A DNA stretch of 64,000 nucleotides. It comes from Geomesophilobacter sediminis. GTDB taxonomy: Bacteria > Desulfobacterota > Desulfuromonadia > Geobacterales > Geobacteraceae. The stretch is taken from positions 248,001-312,000 of the forward strand of contig NZ_JAEMHM010000005.1 of assembly GCF_016458275.1 (NCBI RefSeq), given 5' to 3'. The notes under the pieces are model-generated. The model ran no database searches. It worked only from the letters and a program-made list of their open reading frames with translations, and was not told the DNA's origin. This document shows positions 9,210 to 16,571 of this stretch, piece after piece. A program made the translations under genes and the position numbers. Position 1 is the stretch's first letter; every line of letters starts with the position of its first letter.

Positions 9210-12200
9210 TCACAACCCCAGACAGTTCCCCTGTTTTTGCGCCTTGATCAGTTCGGCGCATCCTCCCAAGGTACAGGCCTGCTTCCAATCGAGGCAGGCG
9301 TTGGGCATCTCCTTCAGGTCGGCATAGGCCTGTCCCCGGCCCCGATGGGCCCGCATGTCCTTCGGCTCGATGGCCAGGGCGCGGTTGAATTCAGCCAGCG
9401 CACTCATGGGATCTTTTCTCATCAAAAGGGCTCCCCCCTTCAGCACGAAGATGTCCAGCTGGTTCGGCGCCATTTCCTCGGCCAGCTTCAGGTCCGCGAG
9501 CGTCTTAACCGGCGCCCCTGCCGCTAGATGGGCGAAACCCCGCGCATACAGAGCAAACCAACGCCCCGGGGCAACGGCAACGGCGCGATCCAGATCGGCC
9601 AGGGCCTCGGAGGTCTTCCCGACGTGCGCATAGGAATAGCCACGCTGCACCAACGCTTCTGCCGAGCCGGGATCAAGTTCGATCACCTTGCTGAAGTCGG
9701 CAATCGCCTTGCCGTATTCCCCTTGGCTGCTGAGGGCGAGGCCACGATTCATGTAGGCGGCGGGAAACTGCGGCAGGAATTTGATCACGACTTCGAAGTC
9801 CGCAACTGCCTCCGAAAACGCCCGCTTCCTCAGATACCGGAGCCCCCGGCTGAAATGCGCTTGCGGATGGTCGGGTTCCAGCCGCAAGGTCGTGGCGTAC
9901 TCAAGATCAGCCTCGGCAAACGCCTGCTTCGCCTCAAGCACCATCCCCCGGGCTACCCGGGCATCGGCCAGACTGGGATTCAGCTCAAGAGCACGATCAT
10001 AGTCGGCCAACGCACTGTTGGCGTCCCGCGCCATCCGGTACGCCTCACCGCGCAGATAATAATTCTTGGCCTCGTAAGGCTCGATCTCAATCGCCTTGCC
10101 CAAATCCATGATGGCAATATCGAACTGCTTCTCCACGGCGTGGATCTTCGCCAGGTTCAGATAGATCTGGGGGATCTTCGGGTTGATTTGCAGGGCCCTT
10201 TGAAAGAGTGCTACCGCCTGGTCGAATTGCTGGCGCTCCATCTTCACGCCCCCGAGGAGGACCATCGTCATCGGCTCAACCGGGTTCAGCTCGAGAGCCC
10301 GGGTCAGCTCCTTTTCAGCCTGGTCGGCATTCTGGAGCAAGATGGCCAAAGCACCCTTTCCCTGGAAGGCGACGCTGCATTGTGGATCGAGGCTCACCGC
10401 CTGGTCCAGGCGCTGCTGGGCGCCCTTTGCGTCTCCGCTCAGCATGCGTGCCACCCCTTGGTAGGCGATACGGACCGGGGTAGCGGACTCCTGCATCATC
10501 CGGCTGTACTTCAAAAACGGAAACGAGACCGGGGCGAACGACATCCCGGCGTCGGGAGCCTCCTCCACCTTCGCTATCCCGTCCAGCACCCGCGCCAGGA
10601 CCTTCTCCATCGAGCGTTGGCTTACCGTCCCCTTGCTGGAAACCATCACCGAGTGAAGCACCCCCGCAGTTGGCACCGCCTTCGTTTCAACCCGTGCCAT
10701 GATGCGTGTGGTGCCTTCGATGCTGTAAACGTTCCGGTTGTAAGGGAATTCCTCCCGGGTGATCTTTCCCCAAACACTCTGGAAATCGCGGTTAAGCTCA
10801 GGGTCGGGTTTGCTGTAGCGCGATACCGACACAACGGTTCCGTTGGATCGATCGTCGGCGACCCAGAGAGAGTTTGCGTCCCACACCACGGCACCGCGGT
10901 CCACGTAGTACCCCATGTTGATGCCCAGAACGCTCTCTTCGGTAAGTGGCAAGACCTTTCGATCCACCTGAAAGGTGAGGCGAGGCGAGGAGACGCTGAG
11001 ACAGCCGTCACCCTCAGAGACGCTGAGGTTCAGGAAAGGGCGGGGAATCAGGTCCTTGCGGGAGAGGAAGTTCTTCCACTCCTTCAGGCTGCCACTGTAG
11101 GAGACACTCATGAAGTTCGTGAGCATCTTCAGGGTCGGAATCTCGACCGTATCCACCCGGCCGCTTTGGGCAGTCTTCATCAAGGTGATGGTCCCCTCCG
11201 GAGTGGGGAGGGAAAAGGTCACCGTCTTTTGATCATCGAACTTGCGCAGCCAAGTTTTTATCAGCCAAATCCGGCCGTAACAGTCGCTGAAGGTCGAGCT
11301 TTCCGCCGGCGGCCCGAGGGAAGTGATGCGGATCGGCACGTCGCCGATCTCCCGGGTCATCTTGATCCCTTTCAGGAGCAGATCCATAAAAAGGGTGCCG
11401 TCGGAATGGAGCTGTTCCGGGCTGACCGAGTCCGGTTTGCGCAAGACGATGATGCCGTAGCCATCCCCCTCCCCGTAGGCGATGCTGCCGTTTTTCCAGA
11501 GTTCGGCAGGGGTGGCCGTAACCGGCATGGTGTCCCATGTCCCGTCGTCGCGCATCTTGATGAAGGCCGGAAAAGTGATGTTGGAGCCCCAGGCGAGAAA
11601 AGGCTTGGCACCTTGGCCGTTGGGAAAGAGCCGGGCACCGGCATCGGTGAGAAAGGTTCTGGTGTTGACGTACTGCAGCAGGATCATCCGCTCGATGAGG
11701 GTGCGGTTGAGATCGGCGAAGGAGCGGGGCAGCGGATAGAAGTTATCCTGGGTCATCTCCCGCTTGTGCTCGATGATCGGGAGCGCGAAGTAGGAGGAGC
11801 GGTGGAAGTGCGCCAGTTCCTGGTGCTGCGTCACTTCGGCGATGGGCAGAGCGAGGTTGAGGTTTTCGCTTGGGGATTTGCGAAGGATGATGCCGATCAC
11901 CCGCCCGGCACCATCGAGGAGCGGACCGCCGCTGTTGCCCGGCGAGGCGGCTGCGGAAAAACGAAGCCAGTTCCAGGAGCCGTCCTCCTGCTCCGGCGTG
12001 TCCGAGGTATAGAGACCGTCCCGGATCACCACCCCCTCCCCCAACGCATTGCCCACCGCATAGACCCGGTGGTTCAACTGTGCGGTGGGATTGATCTCCA
12101 GCGGAAGTCCGACACTGCACTCCTTGGCGGTGAAGACGATAAAGTCGCGCCGATCCGAATATTTCAAGATCTGGTCGATGGCGTAAACCTTGCCCGAGCG

Positions 12201-12527
12201 GTCGCGGAGCTTCGGCTCCCCCGCCAGGCTTTCCGTCCCCATGGTCACGACATGAGCTGCCGACACGAATGTGTTAGGCCCGATGGCAAACGCGGTGCCG
12301 ATGGAGAAGAACTTGTCGTTTCGGACCGTAAAGGGGATCCGGTTGAGCGGCAAGGGCTCCTGGTACTTGATCAGAGCGTCGTTGTCCGGTTTGGGAACCA
12401 CCACCTCGAAGACCGCACTCTGAATCTGCTCTAGAATTTTCGGAGAAAGAGTCTCGTCGGCAAAAACGGGAGCGGAACAAGACAGGGTCAAAGTAATCAG
12501 CACCACCATCGATAGCAATTTATGCAT
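9210..12527 (-). CDS. secreted trypsin-like serine protease with C-terminal TPR array
   Basis: Start at ATG 12525-12527 (GGTGA seven bases upstream; ATG 12533 is an alternative). A signal peptide (MHKLLSMVVLITLTLSCSAPVFA) leads a chymotrypsin/HtrA-type domain: SAAHVV (His92), YSDRRDFIVF (Asp128), and SPGNSGGPLL (Ser199), a complete triad. Residues about 220-650 are an unrecognised middle region. Residues about 690-1080 are some eleven tetratricopeptide repeats (for example ALELNPSLADARVARGMVLEAK). The Cys-containing tail (CLDWKQACTLGGCAELIKAQ) is common in TPR proteins of this group. 1105 aa. No PDZ domain is seen, unlike DegP; the TPRs may recruit partners instead. A decayed copy of its tail lies upstream at 12898-12945. 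Confidence 0.85.
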   Translation of the reverse strand: MHKLLSMVVLITLTLSCSAPVFADETLSPKILEQIQSAVFEVVVPKPDNDALIKYQEPLPLNRIPFTVRNDKFFSIGTAFAIGPNTFVSAAHVVTMGTESLAGEPKLRDRSGKVYAIDQILKYSDRRDFIVFTAKECSVGLPLEINPTAQLNHRVYAVGNALGEGVVIRDGLYTSDTPEQEDGSWNWLRFSAAASPGNSGGPLLDGAGRVIGIILRKSPSENLNLALPIAEVTQHQELAHFHRSSYFALPIIEHKREMTQDNFYPLPRSFADLNRTLIERMILLQYVNTRTFLTDAGARLFPNGQGAKPFLAWGSNITFPAFIKMRDDGTWDTMPVTATPAELWKNGSIAYGEGDGYGIIVLRKPDSVSPEQLHSDGTLFMDLLLKGIKMTREIGDVPIRITSLGPPAESSTFSDCYGRIWLIKTWLRKFDDQKTVTFSLPTPEGTITLMKTAQSGRVDTVEIPTLKMLTNFMSVSYSGSLKEWKNFLSRKDLIPRPFLNLSVSEGDGCLSVSSPRLTFQVDRKVLPLTEESVLGINMGYYVDRGAVVWDANSLWVADDRSNGTVVSVSRYSKPDPELNRDFQSVWGKITREEFPYNRNVYSIEGTTRIMARVETKAVPTAGVLHSVMVSSKGTVSQRSMEKVLARVLDGIAKVEEAPDAGMSFAPVSFPFLKYSRMMQESATPVRIAYQGVARMLSGDAKGAQQRLDQAVSLDPQCSVAFQGKGALAILLQNADQAEKELTRALELNPVEPMTMVLLGGVKMERQQFDQAVALFQRALQINPKIPQIYLNLAKIHAVEKQFDIAIMDLGKAIEIEPYEAKNYYLRGEAYRMARDANSALADYDRALELNPSLADARVARGMVLEAKQAFAEADLEYATTLRLEPDHPQAHFSRGLRYLRKRAFSEAVADFEVVIKFLPQFPAAYMNRGLALSSQGEYGKAIADFSKVIELDPGSAEALVQRGYSYAHVGKTSEALADLDRAVAVAPGRWFALYARGFAHLAAGAPVKTLADLKLAEEMAPNQLDIFVLKGGALLMRKDPMSALAEFNRALAIEPKDMRAHRGRGQAYADLKEMPNACLDWKQACTLGGCAELIKAQKQGNCLGL

Positions 12528-13055
12528 GGTCATTTCACCCAACTTTTGAGCCTCGCAGCTGGTAAATCTACGGCGCAAGCGTCTTCCCCGTAGCAAGCGA
12601 GTCGCTCTGAGGAGTCATTGAGGTTCGCGTCTTGAAAATTTACCGGAGCGACTGAAATAGTGAATTTTGAATCCGCCACCCCAAAGGGCAAAGCCACGGG
12701 TCAGGCACGCAATGTTGCAAAGTTGTCAAGGGGATTCAACATGAGTGGGTGCCTGAGTGGGTGCCTGAGTGGGTGCCAGATCTTGAAAAATGACTTTTCT
12801 AGACCTCATTCTTATAGAACCATGTGAAACCTTACCTTTCAAGACCTGGCACCCAGTCCCGGCACCCAGTCCCTCCTTCATTGAAGGCATCCCCCCTTCT
12901 CTCACAACCCAGGCAGTTCCCCTGGTTCTGAGCCTGGTTCGGAACGTTCACGGTACCGGGCCTCGGCCCTGTTGCCCAAATGGGCGCCTTAGCCTCGTTA
13001 TGTGCAACCTTACAAACCTGACCCGAGGTTTGGTCCCCTAGCGTGATTCGGTGGG
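12528..13055. other. intergenic region with short repeats and a decayed gene tail
   Basis: No gene is supported. It holds a 12-bp unit TGAGTGGGTGCC repeated three times (12742-12777), a CAGGCACGCAATGTTGCAAAG segment that recurs at 13617-13640, and a CCTGACCCGAGGTT segment (13017-13032) that recurs at 13677-13690, on the other side of the 21-bp array. Confidence 0.6.
12898..12945 (-). pseudogene. remnant of a TPR-protein 3' end
   Basis: Read on the minus strand, the last about 40 bases before TGA closely match the end of the trypsin-TPR gene (GGGGAACTG-CTGGG-TTGTGA) with one base missing. It suggests a second copy that has been lost except for its tail. Confidence 0.4.
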
Positions 13056-13370
13056 AAATCCGATCAACTCCAATTCAAATCCGATCGATTTCGATTCAAA
13101 TCCGATTGATTCCATTCCAAATCCGATTGATTTTGATTCAAATCCGATCGATTTCGCATAAAATCCGACGGATTTTTGCCCGAAACGATCGAATTTCGCT
13201 CCTGGACCGCTTAAATTTAATTAAATTTAACCGCAAAACGACCGAAAAACGACCGATTTGCCCCGAAGTTGAACAGATTCGGCTCCGATTCCGACGGATT
13301 TCCCTTCAAATCCGTCGGATTTTATGCAAAATCAATCGAATTTTACAAAAATCCGTCGGATTTTTTTTGC
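13056..13370 (+). repeat. 21-bp tandem array, about 15 units
   Basis: Units of the form AAATCCGATCGATTTCGATTC begin at 13056, 13077, 13098, 13119, 13140 and 13161, exactly 21 bases apart. The centre (about 13182-13286) is decayed, but the phase is kept: units at 13287, 13308 and 13329 are still multiples of 21 from the first. The last units contain the palindrome AAATCCGTCGGATTT. Because 21 is seven codons, a plus-strand frame reads as a heptad (IQIRSIS, IQIRLIP, FQIRLIL). No ribosome site precedes that frame. Confidence 0.85.
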
Positions 13371-13896
13371 AACCTACTGAAATCACAACAAGCCCAACAG
13401 CTCATTAGAATGGATGGCCCCCTGTTCTATGACAAGGTGGAAGATGTTTTGCGATCCCTCGGTCGTGGTGAAGCCGAAACTTCAGCCAGAGCCGGCAAAT
13501 CCCTTGATAGCGGGGCCTGCTCGCTATCCCGGTTATCAAAGAGCAGATGGAAGTCCCCCACCCTTCGTCACCTTTTGTCCATGTCCAGACCTGACACCTC
13601 AGCCCTTGCTTTTGGGGCAGGCTTGCAATGTTGCAAAGTTCCCAAGAAGATTCAAGGAGATTGCAACTTTAAAAGCCTGACCCGAGGTTCTCTCTTACCA
13701 TGGCCACTACCGTAAGAAATCGCATCTCGTGTTCCTTTCCCAATCCCCTTCGGGGTACAACGTGATCCCAAACCTCAGCAATACAACCTGCAGCCTCTCC
13801 TGAGTCCGTTAAGGCTTGAAGTTACAGCGCCTGCAGGAGCTCGCTTACTTCCTTGGGAACACTGTCTTTCATTTCCCATTCCTTTGAAAATACCGA
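13371..13896. other. intergenic region, no supported gene
   Basis: Several short open frames are present but none has a ribosome site or a recognisable product. It contains second copies of two short segments that also lie on the left side of the 21-bp array (GCAATGTTGCAAAGTT at 13625-13640; CTGACCCGAGGTT at about 13678-13690). Confidence 0.5.
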
Positions 13897-13967
13897 GGGG
13901 ACGCGGGCAACTTAGGTAACTTTTCGGGCGATTGCCGTCAACAAGTTACCTAAGTTACCAACGTCCC
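13897..13967. repeat. REP/RAYT-like palindrome
   Basis: AACTTAGGTAACTT (13909-13922) pairs perfectly with AAGTTACCTAAGTT (13943-13956); outside these, GGGGACG pairs with CGTCCCC. A two-part stem with a conserved GGGGAC foot resembles the palindromes that flank REP-associated tyrosine transposases, but no transposase is nearby. Confidence 0.5.
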
Positions 13968-13999
13968 CTCCCCTGCCCTTCAACGACTCAGATGTGACA

Positions 14000-15820
14000 T
14001 CAAAACCACTCGTTTAATCCTTGGGTAACAACAAACCTGCCATTACCGTAGGCAATTCCGGTCAACGACCACGAAGGGCCAAAATCGACGGAGGACCAGG
14101 TTGCGCCATCTGAAGATCTCAACATAAAACCCCCGATGCCCCTATCACCAACCGCGACGAATTTGCCATTTCCATAGGAGATCCCAAACAGTGCGCCGGT
14201 AACGCCTGATGTCTGACTATTCCAGGTAACGCCATCGGTAGAGGTCATGATGACAGGGCTAACCACTGGCTGAGGAAAACCAATGGTGTAAGTCCCCCCA
14301 ACCGCGACGTATTGGCCATTGCCATACGTTACGGAAGCCAGGTATTGTCCAGCAGCAGCAGGTGATCGCTTGGTCCAAGTAACGCCATCGGTTGAAGTAA
14401 GAATCATAGCGTTGCCATTATCAAATCCACCGACGGTGACGAACTGGCCGTTGCCATACGTGATGCCGGTCAAAGGAGCGGTGGTACCTGAGATTCGACT
14501 GGTCCAGGCGATACCGTCGGGGGAGGTCAGAATGGTGCCGGTGGTCCCTACCGCCACAAACATCCCGTTGCCGAACGTGATGCTACACATTTGGTCGATT
14601 GGTCCAACTGATCTGTTGAACCACGTCATTCCATTTGGCGTGGTCAGGATAACTCCGACACCTCCAAGTTCGGATCCTACAGTGACAAACTGACCGTTGC
14701 CATAGGTAATGGCATTCAAACTCGTCACACTTGTCACACCTGTGGTCCGACTGGTCCAGGCAACCCCGTCAGGGGAGGTCATAGCAGCCCCATTCCCTCC
14801 CACTGCGACAAACTGTGCATTGCCATATGCGACGGCACTGAACCCGTTTGAGGAGCCAGATATTCGGGTGGTCCATGTGATGCCGTCTGTTGAGACGAGT
14901 GTGGTGCCGGTTCCATTATGATTGTCGCCCACGATTACATACTGGCCATTGGCGTAATCTACTGCAAACAGGCTGGTTGTCGATCCTGAGCTTCGACTGG
15001 TCCAGGTACCGCCATCAGAGGAGGTTAGAATTGTGCCTTCACTTCCTACAGCGACGAACTGACCATTCACATAGTTGATGGCCCACAACTGTTTGTTTAC
15101 ATTTTGGACCGTCCAGGTAATACCATCAGGGGAAGTCAATATGTCACCACTACCGACCGCAACAAACTGCCCGTGGTAGGTAATGGCACTCAGGTTATTC
15201 GAAACATTGGACGTTTGGCCAGCCCAGCTTATACCGTCAGATGAGGTAAGAACCGTACCGCCATTCCCAACGACGACGAAACGTCCGTTGCCATAAGTGA
15301 CGCCGTGCAAATAGGTTGTGGTCCCCGAGTTTTGTAGGGTCCAGGTTCTGCCTTCCGTCGAAGTCAGGATAGTGCCATTTTCTCCAACAACCAGAAACTG
15401 GCCGTTACCATAAGTGATGCGGTGAAGGGTAGCGGTTGTGCCTGAGATGCGACCTGTCCAGGTGACTCCATCGGGTGAAGTCAGAATAGTGCCATTAAAG
15501 CCAACCGCCACAAACTGACCAGCGTGGTAAGTGATGCCGACCAACACATTATTCGAGCCGGAAACTCGGGGGGTCCATACTGTGGCGTCCGGTGAGGTCT
15601 TTATGGGGCCATAATTACCAACAGCTACAAAAAGCCCGTTTCCGTAGGCAATTCCGACAGTTGAACCGCCAAGATTAGTCCACGAAGCACTATCGGTGGA
15701 GGTCAAAACCGGCAAACTGGTTGACGATCCGATCGGTGCCCCGGAAGATGTGGATCCGCCACTACAGCCTGCCAACATTGATGCAACCATAAGCAAAAAC
15801 AGGACAACCAACTTTCTCAT
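14000..15820 (-). CDS. repeat lipoprotein (14 Asp-box-like repeats), copy A
   Basis: The N-terminus MRKLVVLFLLMVASMLAGCSGG is a lipoprotein signal with Cys19. The rest is 14 repeats of about 40 residues, each with a core S-x-D-G-x-T-W followed by GITYGNGQFVAVG and GTILTS. The S-x-D-G-x-T-W core is the Asp-box/BNR motif found at the turns of beta-propeller sialidases and glycosidases, so this is probably a beta-propeller; 14 copies would make two seven-bladed propellers. No catalytic residues of sialidases are evident. A ligand- or surface-binding role at the outer membrane is plausible but inferred. It is paralogous to the lipoprotein at 16572-18380. Confidence 0.85.
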   Translation of the reverse strand: MRKLVVLFLLMVASMLAGCSGGSTSSGAPIGSSTSLPVLTSTDSASWTNLGGSTVGIAYGNGLFVAVGNYGPIKTSPDATVWTPRVSGSNNVLVGITYHAGQFVAVGFNGTILTSPDGVTWTGRISGTTATLHRITYGNGQFLVVGENGTILTSTEGRTWTLQNSGTTTYLHGVTYGNGRFVVVGNGGTVLTSSDGISWAGQTSNVSNNLSAITYHGQFVAVGSGDILTSPDGITWTVQNVNKQLWAINYVNGQFVAVGSEGTILTSSDGGTWTSRSSGSTTSLFAVDYANGQYVIVGDNHNGTGTTLVSTDGITWTTRISGSSNGFSAVAYGNAQFVAVGGNGAAMTSPDGVAWTSRTTGVTSVTSLNAITYGNGQFVTVGSELGGVGVILTTPNGMTWFNRSVGPIDQMCSITFGNGMFVAVGTTGTILTSPDGIAWTSRISGTTAPLTGITYGNGQFVTVGGFDNGNAMILTSTDGVTWTKRSPAAAGQYLASVTYGNGQYVAVGGTYTIGFPQPVVSPVIMTSTDGVTWNSQTSGVTGALFGISYGNGKFVAVGDRGIGGFMLRSSDGATWSSVDFGPSWSLTGIAYGNGRFVVTQGLNEWF

Positions 15821-15937
15821 TCAATTAACTCCTTCACTTGGCGGTGCAGCAGTCACCTGGATTCCACGAAAATATATAATTTGTGGGACTCCAGGGTTCT
15901 CGGCCGTCATTCAACTACTAAAGCTGTATTTCATGTC

Positions 15938-16345
15938 TTAGGATACTTTCTTATAGGAAGCGAGTCTCTGTTCGAGTGTTCCCGTATGCAGCTCAAACAG
16001 GTGGTTATCGAAATCATAAAAGTAGAGGGAGTCGCCCTCACCGGCTATTCGGCTGCGGGGTGGTTCGATCTCAACACCCAAATTTCTCAGACGGCTCTCG
16101 AAGGTCTGTAGATCCGATTCAGATACTTGGAAGGCAACGTGTTGATAGGATTTGTGCGCTGGTGGTTCCCCCTCCATTGCCGCAATCCAGACCTCGCCCA
16201 GAAGAAAGAACTTCTCCCGAGACCGGGAGAAATTCCTTTCGCTGCTATCATACACTTCTTTTGCGCCAAACCCTTCGCAGAGAAACAGTGACATCCGTTC
16301 CAAGTCCCGCACGATGAACGTCAAGTGGCTCAGCCCCTGTACCAA
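15938..16345 (-). CDS. fosX: fosfomycin hydrolase FosX
   Basis: A vicinal oxygen chelate (glyoxalase-fold) protein of 135 aa. The metal ligands of FosX are all in place at the expected numbers: His7 (GLSHLTF), His69 (YQHVAF) and Glu118 (NHLFELH). Glu44 (SREKFF) is also present; this residue acts as the general base in FosX and distinguishes the Mn-dependent epoxide hydrolase from glutathione- (FosA) and bacillithiol-dependent (FosB) forms. It would open the fosfomycin epoxide with water in the cytoplasm. The start is TTG 16343-16345 with AAGGAG six bases upstream. It lies between two repeat lipoproteins of unrelated function. Whether it protects this host or serves a different epoxide cannot be read from sequence. 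Confidence 0.92.
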   Translation of the reverse strand: MVQGLSHLTFIVRDLERMSLFLCEGFGAKEVYDSSERNFSRSREKFFLLGEVWIAAMEGEPPAHKSYQHVAFQVSESDLQTFESRLRNLGVEIEPPRSRIAGEGDSLYFYDFDNHLFELHTGTLEQRLASYKKVS

Positions 16346-16571
16346 ATGACACTCCTTACGTTGCTACCATCCCCTATCCAAGATTCCAAGACGGGGAACA
16401 CCCATGATTTTATCCGTTGGTACAGAGAGAAACGCATAATTGCATGGGCGTCCCCCTGTCGGTCCTTAGGTTTTGGCAAGACCTTCATACCTATCAGATA
16501 TCCAGCCACTGCGAATACCAGTACGATGCCTTTACCGGCAAAGCCTAGACCAGGGTTAAACTCGCTAAGCC
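16346..16571 (-). other. fragment-like open frame between fosX and lipoprotein B
   Basis: On the minus strand an open frame without a start codon reads a membrane-like segment (GKGIVLVFAVAGYLIGMKV) before a basic stretch. It may be the remains of a small membrane protein; no ribosome site is seen. Confidence 0.3.

Noticed and set aside
9528-12434. 968-aa plus-strand open frame opposite the trypsin-TPR gene
   Set aside because: Shadow frame rich in Gly/Arg/His; the minus strand has the protease triad and TPRs.
13043-13408. 121-aa ORF with IQIRSIS heptads
   Set aside because: It is a translation of the 21-bp array; no ribosome site and the array decays in the middle without regard to codons.
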